A stretch of DNA of 64,000 nt from Agromyces sp. CF514 (GTDB taxonomy: Bacteria; Actinomycetota; Actinomycetes; Actinomycetales; Microbacteriaceae): contig NZ_FOZD01000001.1 of NCBI RefSeq assembly GCF_900113185.1, positions 248,001 to 312,000 of the forward strand, given 5' to 3'. Every line of letters begins with the position of its first letter. Within the stretch, counting starts at the first letter, position 1. Below, in pieces: positions 1 through 8,336 of the stretch. Both the position numbers and the translations under genes were made by a program. A model generated the notes under the pieces. It did not search any database, was not told the DNA's origin, and saw nothing but the letters and a program-made list of their open reading frames with translations.

Positions 1-459
1 GGACTCGATGCGCGTGCGGACCGGGCCCGCACGTTGGCGCTGCGCGCGACGATCGGCGTCGGAGCCGCGGCATCCGCGATCGTCGCCATCGCGGCCGAGC
101 CGCTCGCCTCGCTCTTCCTCTCCGATCCCGAGAGCGTCTCGATGGCAGCCGCCGCGCTGCGCGTCATCGCGATCGGGTTCGTCTTCTCGGGCGTCGCACC
201 GCTCATCTCGGCGACCTTCCAGGCCCTGGGGCGACCTGCGCCGTCGTACGCGATCTCGATCGGCACGCTCGTCGCAGTCAAGGCGCCGCTCGTGCTGCTG
301 CTGGCGCCGTTCGGACCCATCGGCGTCCTCGTCGCCCTGCCCGTCGGCGATGCGGTCTCCGCAGCCTTGGCGTGGGTGGTCTTCCGGCGCAACCGGGTGC
401 GGTCGTCAGCGCTCTCGTCGGGGGCGGCGTCCTCGTCGGTATCCTCGAGACGACCATGA
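1..459 (+). CDS. MATE-family multidrug/toxin efflux protein, C-terminal part
   Basis: The frame is open from base 1 and ends at TGA 457-459, so only the C-terminal ~150 residues are in the window. They form four or five hydrophobic helices separated by short loops, with a final FRRN stretch, and read like the last helices of a MATE antiporter, including the segment FQALGRPAPSYAIS between helices. MATE proteins exchange Na+ or H+ for cationic drugs across the membrane. The stop overlaps the ATG of the next gene (ATGA), so exporter and TetR regulator are probably co-transcribed. The family call rests on the C-terminal half only. Confidence 0.7.
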   Translation, partial: GLDARADRARTLALRATIGVGAAASAIVAIAAEPLASLFLSDPESVSMAAAALRVIAIGFVFSGVAPLISATFQALGRPAPSYAISIGTLVAVKAPLVLLLAPFGPIGVLVALPVGDAVSAALAWVVFRRNRVRSSALSSGAASSSVSSRRP

Positions 460-1091
460 CCCGAGTCTCCGACGCACCGAGCCCTGCCGCCTCGCGCGCC
501 TCCCCGAAGGGCGAACGCCGCCGAGCCGAGATCATCGCCGCCGCGTTCGCCGCATTCGCCGCGGGCGGCTACCGGGGCGCGAGCATGGTTCAGATCGCCG
601 CGGCCTGCGGAGTCTCGCGGGCGGGACTGCTGCACCACTTCCCGGCGAAGGAGCTGCTGCTCGCGGCGGTGCTCGAGGAACGCGACCGGGTGAACGGCGA
701 ACTCTTCTTCGTCGACGTCGACCCCCGGCGCGACGGCGTCGAGCACTTCGAGCACCTGATTCGGCTCGTCGCCCACAATGCCGGCCAGCGCGAGCTCGTG
801 CAGCTCTTCGCGACGCTGTCGGCCGAGGCCGCCGACCCGGCGCATCCCGCGCACGCCTACTTCGTCGATCGGTACCGCCTGCTCGAGGCGGACTTCGACC
901 TCGCGCTCCGCGAGATCGCCGAGCGGGGGCTGCTGAGGCCGGGTGTCGTGCTCGACGGCGCGGCGCGCGACCTCATCGCCCTCATCGACGGGCTGCAGGT
1001 GCAGTGGCTCCTCGACCCCGCGGGCATCGACATCGTCGCCCGCCTGCGCCGTCGACTGCGCGAGGTGGTCGATGCCGAGTTCGCTCCCTGA
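456..1091 (+). CDS. TetR/AcrR-family transcriptional regulator
   Basis: A 211-residue protein starting at the ATG that overlaps the upstream exporter stop. The N-terminal helix-turn-helix lies at about residues 17-70 (RRAEIIAAAFAAFAAGGY, then a recognition segment GVSRAGLLHHFPAKELLL), the standard TetR arrangement. The C-terminal ligand domain carries AEAADPAHPAHAYF and IDGLQVQWLLDPAGID, the same signatures seen in both halves of the tandem TetR at 39490-40767, so the two belong to one subfamily. Overlap with the MATE gene suggests it controls that exporter and itself. The ligand is unknown. Confidence 0.85.
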   Translation: MTRVSDAPSPAASRASPKGERRRAEIIAAAFAAFAAGGYRGASMVQIAAACGVSRAGLLHHFPAKELLLAAVLEERDRVNGELFFVDVDPRRDGVEHFEHLIRLVAHNAGQRELVQLFATLSAEAADPAHPAHAYFVDRYRLLEADFDLALREIAERGLLRPGVVLDGAARDLIALIDGLQVQWLLDPAGIDIVARLRRRLREVVDAEFAP

Positions 1092-1136
1092 GCCCCTCCG
1101 TCGTGCGGCGTCGGACGGCTGCGCCCAGCGGCCCGC

Positions 1137-1142
1137 TAGCGT
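1137..1142 (+). promoter_or_regulatory. -10 element TAGCGT, leaderless spacing
   Basis: TAGCGT fits the actinobacterial TANNNT -10 consensus and ends exactly 6 nt before the ATG at 1149. Transcription would begin at or next to the start codon. No Shine-Dalgarno sequence is present. Confidence 0.5.
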
Positions 1143-1148
1143 TGGGCC

Positions 1149-1412
1149 ATGCCCCGCACCTCGCGCCCGACTCCCGCGGAACTCGCGCCCGGCTGGCCTG
1201 ACGCACCGTCGGCGGATGTCGCCGGCGAGGCCGCGAGGCGGTTCGCGATCCGGCTTCGCGCGGCGATCGGCGATCGCAGCATCCGAGCCGCGGCGCGGGA
1301 TGCCGGCCTGAGCCACGCTGCGCTGCTCGGCTACCTGAACGGCTCGACCTGGCCCGACCTTTACGCCATCTCGCGCCTGCAGGCCGCACTCGGGCAGCGG
1401 CTCACCGAGTAG
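1149..1412 (+). CDS. Small helix-turn-helix protein
   Basis: An 87-residue protein. Residues ~45-80 (AARDAGLSHAALLGYLNG, then SRLQAALG) look like an XRE-type or resolvase-like helix-turn-helix, and little else is present. The first ~25 residues are proline-rich and probably disordered. The gene starts behind a leaderless-type -10 element and is tail-to-tail with the pca operon. It may be a stand-alone DNA-binding protein; its target is not evident. Confidence 0.65.
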   Translation: MPRTSRPTPAELAPGWPDAPSADVAGEAARRFAIRLRAAIGDRSIRAAARDAGLSHAALLGYLNGSTWPDLYAISRLQAALGQRLTE

Positions 1413-1469
1413 CGCCGACCGGCTCACAGCCCGCCGACCGGCTGGCGAACCCGTCGACCGGCGTGAGAC

Positions 1470-2684
1470 TCACACCCGCTCGAAGACGGCCGCCAGCGCC
1501 TGCCCCCCGCCGATGCACATGGTCTCGAGCGCGAGGGTGCCGTCGAGCGCCGGGAGCTCGTGGGCGAGCGTGGCGAGCATGCGGAGCCCGGTGGCGGCGA
1601 TCGGGTGGCCGATCGAGATGCCCGAGCCGCGCGGGTTGAGGCGGGGATCCTCGGCGTCGAGGCCCCAGTCGGCGAGGCAGGCGAGCACCTGCACGGCGAA
1701 CGCCTCGTTGAGCTCGAGCACGTCGAGGTCGGCGAAGCCGAGGCCGGCCCGCTCGAGGGCGCGGTTCGCGGCGGGCACCGGGGCGACGCCGAAGTGCTCG
1801 GGGTCGGTGCCGGCGACCGCCCACGACCGCAGGCGCAGCATGGGCACGAGTCCGAGTTCGGCGGCCCGCTCGGGCGTGGTCACGATCGCCGCCGCCGCGG
1901 CGTCGTTCTGCCCCGACGCGTTGCCCGCGGTCACGGTCGCCGCGGCATCCGATCGTCCGAGGATCGGGCGCAGGGCGGCGAGCGAGTCGAGCGAGGTGTC
2001 GGCACGCGGGTGCTCGTCGCGGTCGACGACCGTGTCGCCGCGACGCCCCGGCACGGTGACGGGTACGAGTTCGGCGTCGAAGGCGCCTGCGGACTGGGCC
2101 GCCACGGCCCGACGGTGCGAGCGCAGGGCGAACGCGTCCTGGGCCTCGCGCGTGATGCCGTACTCGCGGCGCAGCGTCTCGGCCGCGCCGACGTTGCCCT
2201 CGGGCGTCGGAAAGCGCCGGCCGCCGACGGTCTCGCGACCACGCGAGAGGGCGTCGTGCAGCATGAGCCCTGCGCCCACGATGCCGCGGCGGCCCTCGAC
2301 CGTGTAGAGCGGGGCGTTCGACATCGACTCGGCGCCGAGGGCGATCACGAGATCGGAGGCACCGGTCTGCACCTCCATCGCTGCGTTGATGACGGCCTGC
2401 AGGCCCGAGCCGCAGCGGCGGTCGAGCTGGTAGCCGGTCGCAGAGACGGGCAGGCCCGCGTCGAGGGCGGCGACCCGCCCGAAGGCGGGGGCCTCCATCG
2501 TCGGGTACCCCTGCGCGCCGATGACCCCGTCGACGGCGTTCGGGTCGAGGCCCGTGCGGGCGACGAGCGCCTCGAGCACCGTCGTCGCCAGCGCGACGGC
2601 CGAGACACCGGCGAGCGAACCGCCGAGGCGTCCCACGGGGGTGCGCAGCGGCGAGCAGATCACGACGTCGCGGAGCGCGGTCAT
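1470..2684 (-). CDS. pcaF: Beta-ketoadipyl-CoA thiolase (acetyl-CoA acyltransferase)
   Basis: A 404-residue thiolase, last gene of the pca operon. Catalytic residues are visible: nucleophile Cys91 in DRRCGSGLQAV, the GHPIAATG histidine motif, and Cys390 in CIGGGQA. It would cleave 3-oxoadipyl-CoA with CoA into succinyl-CoA and acetyl-CoA, the last step of the beta-ketoadipate pathway. Generic acetyl-CoA acetyltransferases share these motifs, so the assignment to PcaF comes from position directly after pcaIJ. Its ATG overlaps the pcaJ stop by 4 nt, indicating translational coupling. Confidence 0.9.
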   Translation of the reverse strand: MTALRDVVICSPLRTPVGRLGGSLAGVSAVALATTVLEALVARTGLDPNAVDGVIGAQGYPTMEAPAFGRVAALDAGLPVSATGYQLDRRCGSGLQAVINAAMEVQTGASDLVIALGAESMSNAPLYTVEGRRGIVGAGLMLHDALSRGRETVGGRRFPTPEGNVGAAETLRREYGITREAQDAFALRSHRRAVAAQSAGAFDAELVPVTVPGRRGDTVVDRDEHPRADTSLDSLAALRPILGRSDAAATVTAGNASGQNDAAAAAIVTTPERAAELGLVPMLRLRSWAVAGTDPEHFGVAPVPAANRALERAGLGFADLDVLELNEAFAVQVLACLADWGLDAEDPRLNPRGSGISIGHPIAATGLRMLATLAHELPALDGTLALETMCIGGGQALAAVFERV

Positions 2685-3412
2685 CGTGCGACTCCCGAGA
2701 TGACGGATGCCGCGGCATCCGCTCCCGTGCTCGGATCGTCCTTCTCCGTGGCATCCGTCGCACCCATGGCCGGGAGGTCGACGAACGTGAGCCCCGTGAG
2801 CTCGGAGAGCGACTGCGGGGTGTTCTCGCCGAAGGCCTCGCGGATCGCGAACCCGCCGCCGACCACGTCGAAGACCGCGTGGTCGGTGTAGACGCGCGTG
2901 ACGCAGCCGACGCCAGTGAGGGGATAGGTGCACGAGGCGACGAGCTTGGACTCGCCCGTCTTCGTGAGCAGGTCGGTCATCACGTAGACCGACTTCGCGC
3001 CGATCGCGAGGTCCATCGCGCCGCCGATCGCGGGGATCGCGTCGGGTGCTCCGGTCGACCAGTTCGCCAGGTCGCCCCGTTCCGAGACCTGGAACGCGCC
3101 GAGCACGCAGACGTCGAGGTGGCCGCCGCGCATCATCGCGAACGAGTCGGCGTGGTGGAAGTACGAGGCGCCCGGCAGCTCGGTGACGGCCTGCTTGCCC
3201 GCGTTGATGAGATCGGGGTCGACGGCGGATGCCTCGGGCGCCGGCCCCATGCCGAGCATGCCGTTCTCGGTGTGCAGGACGATCTCGAGGCCCGCAGGCA
3301 ACGCGTCGGCGACGAGGGTCGGAGCGCCGATGCCGAGGTTCACGACCGAGCCCTCGGGGATGTCGGCGGCGATGACCGCCGCGAGCTGCCGGCGGGAGAT
3401 GCGGGTGCTCAT
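2681..3412 (-). CDS. pcaJ: 3-oxoadipate CoA-transferase, subunit B
   Basis: A 243-residue class I CoA-transferase beta subunit. The active-site glutamate is Glu49 in LHTENGMLGMG, which carries the CoA thioester intermediate. GIGAPTLVAD near residue 26 and the later GGFAIRE segment fit the family. With PcaI it would move CoA from succinyl-CoA to 3-oxoadipate. Overlaps of 4 nt link it to pcaI upstream and pcaF downstream. The last ~25 residues (ATEKDDPSTGADAAASVISG) extend past the usual end of the family and are encoded across one copy of the 16-bp palindrome at 2705-2720. Confidence 0.92.
   Translation of the reverse strand: MSTRISRRQLAAVIAADIPEGSVVNLGIGAPTLVADALPAGLEIVLHTENGMLGMGPAPEASAVDPDLINAGKQAVTELPGASYFHHADSFAMMRGGHLDVCVLGAFQVSERGDLANWSTGAPDAIPAIGGAMDLAIGAKSVYVMTDLLTKTGESKLVASCTYPLTGVGCVTRVYTDHAVFDVVGGGFAIREAFGENTPQSLSELTGLTFVDLPAMGATDATEKDDPSTGADAAASVISGVAR
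2705..2720. repeat. 16-bp palindrome GGATGCCGCGGCATCC inside the pcaJ 3' end
   Basis: A perfect palindromic copy of the recurring motif. It is read in pcaJ as DAAAS within the non-conserved C-terminal tail. Confidence 0.85.
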
Positions 3413-4194
3413 CGGACGTGCTCCTGGGTGGTGGGCGCAGCGGCCTGGTCGGGTGCGGCCGCCGCTCGGAGTGGGCGACCCTCGAGGTCGACGCCCCCCG
3501 CGAAGCCGCCTTCGACGTCGAGCCAGGCGCGGGGTCCGACCGCGACGACGCGGTCGACGAAGAGGCCGGGCGTGACCACCGTCTCGGGATCGAGGTCGCC
3601 GAGGCCGACGACCTCGTCGACCTGCGCGATGGTCGTCGTGGCCGCGGTCGCCATGATCGGCCCGAAGTTCCGGGCGGTGCGCCGGTAGACGAGGTTGCCC
3701 CAGCGGTCGGCCCGCAGCGCCGAGACGAGGGCGTAATCGGCCCGGATCGGGTACTCGAGCACGTAGTCGCGTCCCTCGATCGTGCGCGCCTCGCGGCCCG
3801 CGGCGAGCTCGGTGCCGACTCCGGTCGGCGAGAAGAACGCCCCGATGCCGGCACCCGCGGCCCGGATGCGCTCGGCGAGGTTGCCCTGCGGCACGAGTTC
3901 GAGCTCGATCGCTCCCTCGCGGAACAGGCGGTCGAAGACCCACGAGTCGTGCTGGCGCGGGAACGAGCAGACGACGCGGCGCACGCGCCCGGCCGCGAGC
4001 AGGGCCGCGAGACCGGTCTCGCCGTTGCCCGCGTTGTTGTTCACGATCGTGAGGTCGCCGGCTCCGTGCGCGATGAGCGCGTCGATGAGCTCGACCGGCT
4101 GACCCGCGCGGCCGAAGCCGCCGATCATGACGGTCGCGCCGTCGGGGATGTCGCCCACGGCCGATGCCGCGTCCGCGACGGTCTTGTCGATCAT
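3409..4194 (-). CDS. pcaI: 3-oxoadipate CoA-transferase, subunit A
   Basis: A 261-residue class I CoA-transferase alpha subunit. The glycine-rich MIGGFGRAGQPVELIDAL near residues 22-40 and NNNAGNGETGLAALL near residue 52 are family hallmarks. It pairs with PcaJ to activate 3-oxoadipate to its CoA ester using succinyl-CoA. Its ATG overlaps the pcaC stop and its stop overlaps the pcaJ ATG, each by 4 nt, so expression of the two subunits should be coupled. The C-terminus is alanine-rich and probably flexible. Confidence 0.92.
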   Translation of the reverse strand: MIDKTVADAASAVGDIPDGATVMIGGFGRAGQPVELIDALIAHGAGDLTIVNNNAGNGETGLAALLAAGRVRRVVCSFPRQHDSWVFDRLFREGAIELELVPQGNLAERIRAAGAGIGAFFSPTGVGTELAAGREARTIEGRDYVLEYPIRADYALVSALRADRWGNLVYRRTARNFGPIMATAATTTIAQVDEVVGLGDLDPETVVTPGLFVDRVVAVGPRAWLDVEGGFAGGVDLEGRPLRAAAAPDQAAAPTTQEHVR

Positions 4195-4640
4195 GGCGTG
4201 GGCTCCTCTTCCGTTCGCGCGCTCGCGTCTTGCGCGATGGAGTCGTCGTCGAAGACCTCGCGCGCGACGCGGAACGCCGTGTTGGCCGCCGGAACGCCCG
4301 CGTAGATCGCGGACTGCAGGATCACCTCGGTGATCTCGTCGACCGAGAGCCCGTTGCGCACCGCGGCCTTCAGGTGCATCGCGAGCTCCTCGTCGTGGCC
4401 GAGCGCGATGAGCGAGGAGAGCACCGCGATCGATCGCGAGCGGCGGTCCAGGCCGGGCCGCGACCAGATGTCGCCCCAGGCGGTGCGCGTGATGAAGTCC
4501 TGGAAGCCGGCGGTGAGCGGCGTCGTCGTGGCGATCGCACGATCGACGTGCGCGTCGCCGAGCACCTGACGGCGTACGTGCATGCCCTGCTCGTGGCGGC
4601 GGGCGTCATCGAGGGTGCGGGAATCGTCAGGCCGAGGCAT
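4191..4640 (-). CDS. pcaC: 4-carboxymuconolactone decarboxylase
   Basis: A 149-residue AhpD-like alpha-helical protein. DDARRHEQGMHVRRQVLGD at residues ~10-28, the WGDIWSRPGLDRRSRS segment and the helix with LRNGLS-like AAVRNGLSVDEITE and YAGVPAANTAF match PcaC. It would convert 4-carboxymuconolactone to 3-oxoadipate enol-lactone. The chosen ATG overlaps the end of pcaD by 14 nt. Many actinobacteria fuse PcaD and PcaC into PcaL; here they are separate overlapping genes in different frames. Confidence 0.92.
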   Translation of the reverse strand: MPRPDDSRTLDDARRHEQGMHVRRQVLGDAHVDRAIATTTPLTAGFQDFITRTAWGDIWSRPGLDRRSRSIAVLSSLIALGHDEELAMHLKAAVRNGLSVDEITEVILQSAIYAGVPAANTAFRVAREVFDDDSIAQDASARTEEEPTP

Positions 4641-5442
4641 CCGTCGCCCCCATCTCGTCGGCCCGCACGCCGGCCTCGGCGAAGAACCGCAGCAGCAGGT
4701 CGGCGACCGCTTCGGGCTGCTCGGCGGGAGGCAGGTGCGCGGCGCCGTCGATTCGCGAGGCGCGGCCCCGGCGCACCCCGGCGGCGATCTCGTGGGCCCT
4801 GGCCTCGGGCGCGACCCGGTCGTGCTCGCCCCAGGCGGCGAGCACCGGCGCCTCGATCGCGTCGAGGCGATCACGCACGTCGTAGGCGGCGAGGGCCTCG
4901 CACGCGAGCGCGTAGCTCTCGTCGTCGGCCTGTTGCAGCACGTGCAGCAACCGGCCGGTCGCCTCGGGCCGGCGCGCGATCGAGTCGGGTGCGAACCAAC
5001 GCTGCGCCGACGCGATGATGAGGCTCGACGTGCTCTGCTCCCGCACCTGCGCGCTTCGTTCGTGCCACGAGTCGGGCGTGCCGAGCTGGGCCCCCGAGGC
5101 CACGATCGCCGCTTCGGTGACGAGTTCCGGATGCCGCAGCATCAGTTCGAGCCCGGTCGCGCCGCCGATCGAGACGCCCGCGTAGCGGACGCGCCGCTCG
5201 CCGAGGTCGGCGACCGCGTTCGCAACGGCATCGGCGAGTTCGCCCATGGTGAAGGCGTCGGATGCCGCGGGCGAGGCGCCGTGACCCGGGAGGTCCCAGG
5301 CGACGACGCGATGGGTCCAGGCCAGTGCGGGCACGACGTCGTCCCAGAGGATCGTCGACGTGCCGAGCGAGGGCCCGAGCACGAGGAGCGGCGCGCCGGC
5401 GGGGCCGGTCGCCGGGGTCAGGTGGATGCGTGGGACGGTCAT
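4627..5442 (-). CDS. pcaD: 3-oxoadipate enol-lactonase
   Basis: A 271-residue alpha/beta hydrolase. The nucleophile elbow GVSIGG (Ser near residue 99), an oxyanion region near residues 20-30 (LGPSLGTSTILWDDV), a DLPGHG motif, a likely acidic residue in WGEHDRVAP and His in GAAHLPP are visible. It would hydrolyse 3-oxoadipate enol-lactone to 3-oxoadipate. The ATG overlaps the pcaB stop by 4 nt, and the 3' end overlaps pcaC by 14 nt. Confidence 0.92.
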   Translation of the reverse strand: MTVPRIHLTPATGPAGAPLLVLGPSLGTSTILWDDVVPALAWTHRVVAWDLPGHGASPAASDAFTMGELADAVANAVADLGERRVRYAGVSIGGATGLELMLRHPELVTEAAIVASGAQLGTPDSWHERSAQVREQSTSSLIIASAQRWFAPDSIARRPEATGRLLHVLQQADDESYALACEALAAYDVRDRLDAIEAPVLAAWGEHDRVAPEARAHEIAAGVRRGRASRIDGAAHLPPAEQPEAVADLLLRFFAEAGVRADEMGATDASA

Positions 5443-6827
5443 GCGGGCTCCGAGCGGTTCGGGTCGAGGGGCTCGAGGGGGTCGTGGGGGTCTGGCACCG
5501 GCGTCGCTGGGTCGTCGACCGAGCGGGCCGCGTCGACCAGGTGGGCGGCCAGCCCGGTGTAGGCACTCGGATCCGCGAGTGCGGGGTCGAGCCCACGTGC
5601 GTCGAGCAGGGCCGCGAGGCCTCCGCTCCCGGAGGCGAGCGCATCGAGCAGTTCGGTCGCCGCGTCGGCGCCGAGCGCGAGCGCGAGTCGTTCGGCGAGG
5701 ATCGCCCCGCGCGTGAGCGCGAGGTTGCGGGCCACCGCCTCGGCGTCGACGGACAGGCCCGCTGCGAGCAGCCGGCCGTTCGCGGCTGCGCCGAGGGCCA
5801 GTCGCAGCAGGTCGCGCAGGGTCGGCCACTCGGCGTGCCAGGCTCCGTCGGGCCGTTCGTCGACCGCGAGGGCCGCGGCCCCGTGCAGGGTCGCGCCGAG
5901 CTGGGGTGCCCGGATCGCCGCCGAGCGGATCAGCACCGATCGGGCCGGGTTGCGTTTCTGCGGCATCGCGGAGGATCCGCCGCCGATGCCCTCCGAGAGC
6001 TCGCCGATCTCGGTGCGGCCGAGCGTCGTGACGTCGGCGGCGAGGGCGCCGAGCGCATCGATCGCCTGCACGAGCGCATCGCCGAGCTCGGTGACCGGCC
6101 AGCGGCTCGTGTGCCACGGCGCCTCGGGGGCCGCGAGGCCGAGCTCGGCGGCGAACGCGCGGGGCAGGTCTGCGGCGGCCTCCGCTCCGGCGAGCTCGAC
6201 GAACGAGGCGAGCGTGCCGGCGGCGCCGCCGAGCTGGGCGGGCAGCTCGGCACGCACGACCGTGAGCCGCTCGGTCGCCCGCCGCAGGGCGCGCAGGCGG
6301 TTCGCGAACCGCAGGCCGATCGTCGTGGGCACCGCGTGCTGCGTGAGGGTGCGGGCGACGGCGACCTCGTCGCGATGCCCGGATGCGAGCCGCGCGAGCG
6401 ACGCACCGGCCGCGTCGAGGTCGGCGAGCACGGCGTCGACGGCCCGCGACGAGACGAGCACGAGCGCGGAGTCGAGCACGTCCTGCGAGGTCGCGCCCCG
6501 GTGCACCCACCGTCGAGCGGGCTGGGGCACGATGTCGCGGAGGGCGGCCGCGAGCGGGATCGCGGGGTTGCCGCCCGCGACCGCGTCGCGCGCGATCGCG
6601 ATGGGGTCGAGTGCGTGGGCCTCGACGGCCTCGACGACGACGCCGACCTCGGCGGCGGGGGCGACCCCGAGGCATCCGTACGCCCTGACGAGTGCGAGCT
6701 CGACCTCGACGAGCGCATCGAGGACCGCCGCATCGGAGACCGCCGCGTCGTGCCCGACGCTCACGGGCGAAAGCAGGCCCGACTCGAACGACACCGAAGT
6801 CGGGTCGCGGGGCGAGTCAGTAGACAA
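5439..6827 (-). CDS. pcaB: 3-carboxy-cis,cis-muconate cycloisomerase
   Basis: About 462 residues of the fumarase/aspartase superfamily. The signature loop GGSSAMPQKRNPARS is intact, and HRGATSQDVLDSA carries the conserved TSQD. It would cyclise beta-carboxymuconate to 4-carboxymuconolactone. The TTG start at 6827 gives the natural-looking N-terminus M-STDSPRDPTSVSFESG and has AAGGAG about 10 nt upstream, but it overlaps pcaG by 11 nt. A GTG at 6794 (451 residues) is the alternative. The stop overlaps the pcaD start. Confidence 0.88.
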   Translation of the reverse strand: MSTDSPRDPTSVSFESGLLSPVSVGHDAAVSDAAVLDALVEVELALVRAYGCLGVAPAAEVGVVVEAVEAHALDPIAIARDAVAGGNPAIPLAAALRDIVPQPARRWVHRGATSQDVLDSALVLVSSRAVDAVLADLDAAGASLARLASGHRDEVAVARTLTQHAVPTTIGLRFANRLRALRRATERLTVVRAELPAQLGGAAGTLASFVELAGAEAAADLPRAFAAELGLAAPEAPWHTSRWPVTELGDALVQAIDALGALAADVTTLGRTEIGELSEGIGGGSSAMPQKRNPARSVLIRSAAIRAPQLGATLHGAAALAVDERPDGAWHAEWPTLRDLLRLALGAAANGRLLAAGLSVDAEAVARNLALTRGAILAERLALALGADAATELLDALASGSGGLAALLDARGLDPALADPSAYTGLAAHLVDAARSVDDPATPVPDPHDPLEPLDPNRSEPA

Positions 6828-7395
6828 GGAACACCGTCTCCTTCTCGCCCTGCAGGCGGATGTCGTGGTGCAGCCAGCCTTCTGGGGTCCGCGTCGCGAC
6901 GAGGCTCGACCCCTCGTCGTCGTCGAGCGACGCGAGCAGCGGGTCGTTCGCGAGCGCCGCTGCGTCGTCGGGCAGGTAGATGCGCGTGTGGAGCTTGTCT
7001 GGCAGGCCGCGCGCGTAGACGATGGCCGCGAAGAACGGGGCGGCGCCGTCGACCGGTCCGGGATTCCTGGTCCAGAACTCCCAGTGCCCCTCGTCGTCGG
7101 TGAAGGCCCGGCCGAAGCCGGTGAAGGTGCGGTCGTCGCGGCGGAACGCGCCGCGAGCCCGAGGGATCGAGCCGTCGGCATCCGCCCCCCAGATCTCGAC
7201 GAACGCGTCGGGAACGGGGGCGCCCGCGCCGTCGAGCACCGTGCCCTCGAGCACGATCGCACCGGGCGAGTGCGGCGCGGCGACCCGGTTCATGCCGGGG
7301 TACTCGACGCCGTAGGCGAAGAACGGGCCGACGGTCTGGCCCGGGGTCGGGCGGCGCGTGCGGGGGCCGAGCGAGGCAGGGAGGCGAGCCGCCAT
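6817..7395 (-). CDS. pcaG: Protocatechuate 3,4-dioxygenase, alpha subunit
   Basis: A 192-residue intradiol dioxygenase alpha subunit. TPGQTVGPFFAYG near the N-terminus, DAFVEIWGADADG and the C-terminal beta sandwich ending in FLVY are typical of PcaG. The alpha subunit lacks the iron ligands, which PcaH supplies. The start at 7395 was chosen because it is the first ATG after the pcaH stop (1-nt gap). An in-frame ATG 12 codons upstream lies inside pcaH. Confidence 0.93.
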   Translation of the reverse strand: MAARLPASLGPRTRRPTPGQTVGPFFAYGVEYPGMNRVAAPHSPGAIVLEGTVLDGAGAPVPDAFVEIWGADADGSIPRARGAFRRDDRTFTGFGRAFTDDEGHWEFWTRNPGPVDGAAPFFAAIVYARGLPDKLHTRIYLPDDAAALANDPLLASLDDDEGSSLVATRTPEGWLHHDIRLQGEKETVFLVY

Positions 7396-7396
7396 C

Positions 7397-8209
7397 TCAG
7401 TGGCCTTCCTCTTGCTCGAACCACGTGGCATCCGGACCGTCGACGACGATGTCGAACCGGTACCCGGTCGCCCACTCGGGCGAGGTCAGGTCGTGGTCGT
7501 ACACCCCGACGAGCGCGTCGCGGTCGCGCTGCCGGGGGATCGAGTTGGAGATCGGATCGAGCGGGAAGAGCGGGTCGCCCGGGAAGTACATCTGCGTCAC
7601 GAGCCGCTGCGTGAAGGCGCTGCCGAATACCGAGAAGTGGATGTGGGCGGGCCGCCACGCGTTCACGTGGTTGCGCCAGGGGTACGGGCCCGGCTTGATC
7701 GTCGTGAAGCGGTACTCGCCGAGCTCGTTCGTGACCGCGCGCCCGGCTCCCGTGAAGTTCGGGTCGAGCGGTGCCGGATGCCGGTCGCGCTGGTGGATGT
7801 ACCTGCCGGCCGAGTTCGCCTGCCAGAGTTCGACGAGCTGGTGGCGCACGGGGCGGCCCCACGCGTCGAGCAGGCGGCCCGCGACGACCATCCGCTCGCC
7901 CAATGGCTCGCCGGCGTGCTGGATCGTGAGGTCGGACTCGATCGCGGCGACGTCGCGCTGCCCGAACGCGGGTGAGACGAGCTCGATCGACTCGGGGTCG
8001 ACGAGCTTCGGGTTCTTCGTCGGATGCCGCAGGATGCTGGAGCGGTACGGCGCGAAGTCGTGCATGGTCGCCGGCAGCGCCTCGCCCGCCGCCTCCCGTC
8101 GGGCGTACTCGGCGTGGGCGTGCGCGATCTCGCGGGTGATCTCGGACTGCGACGCCTGATCGGGTGCGGCGAGCAACGCCTCTGGCGCGGGGGCGACGGT
8201 GTCGATCAT
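7397..8209 (-). CDS. pcaH: Protocatechuate 3,4-dioxygenase, beta subunit
   Basis: A 270-residue intradiol dioxygenase and first gene of the operon. The four Fe(III) ligands can be placed: Tyr137 (RYIHQRD), Tyr176 (GPYPWR), His189 and His191 (AHIHF). Their spacing (39, 13, 2) equals that of the well-studied Pseudomonas enzyme. It cleaves the ring of protocatechuate between the hydroxyls to give beta-carboxymuconate. An AAGGAG lies about 12 nt before the ATG. The start of the operon faces an IclR regulator across a 127-bp shared promoter region. Confidence 0.95.
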   Translation of the reverse strand: MIDTVAPAPEALLAAPDQASQSEITREIAHAHAEYARREAAGEALPATMHDFAPYRSSILRHPTKNPKLVDPESIELVSPAFGQRDVAAIESDLTIQHAGEPLGERMVVAGRLLDAWGRPVRHQLVELWQANSAGRYIHQRDRHPAPLDPNFTGAGRAVTNELGEYRFTTIKPGPYPWRNHVNAWRPAHIHFSVFGSAFTQRLVTQMYFPGDPLFPLDPISNSIPRQRDRDALVGVYDHDLTSPEWATGYRFDIVVDGPDATWFEQEEGH

Positions 8210-8336
8210 GGGGTCGTCGGTCTCCTTCGACGCGAGATGGGCGGAACGTGGCCAGCCTGCACGGGACCGGTCGGCGCGGGCGCGCGAATCCCGTTCAATG
8301 GGAGTCGGAGCACACGATGCGTGCGACCATGGCGGC
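8210..8336. promoter_or_regulatory. Divergent pcaH / IclR promoter region
   Basis: A 127-bp spacer between two divergent starts. It contains the imperfect palindrome described separately at 8289-8303 and, on the minus strand, a TTGAAC that could serve as a -35 for pcaH and overlaps that palindrome. No convincing -10 stands out on either strand. Confidence 0.5.
8289..8303. promoter_or_regulatory. Candidate IclR-type operator
   Basis: TCCCGTTCAATGGGA is a 15-bp near-palindrome: arms TCCC/GGGA, with TT/AA placed symmetrically and one mismatched pair. It is the clearest dyad in the divergent spacer and lies 34 nt before the IclR start. IclR regulators of pca genes bind such sites in the shared spacer; binding here is inference. 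Confidence 0.4.
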
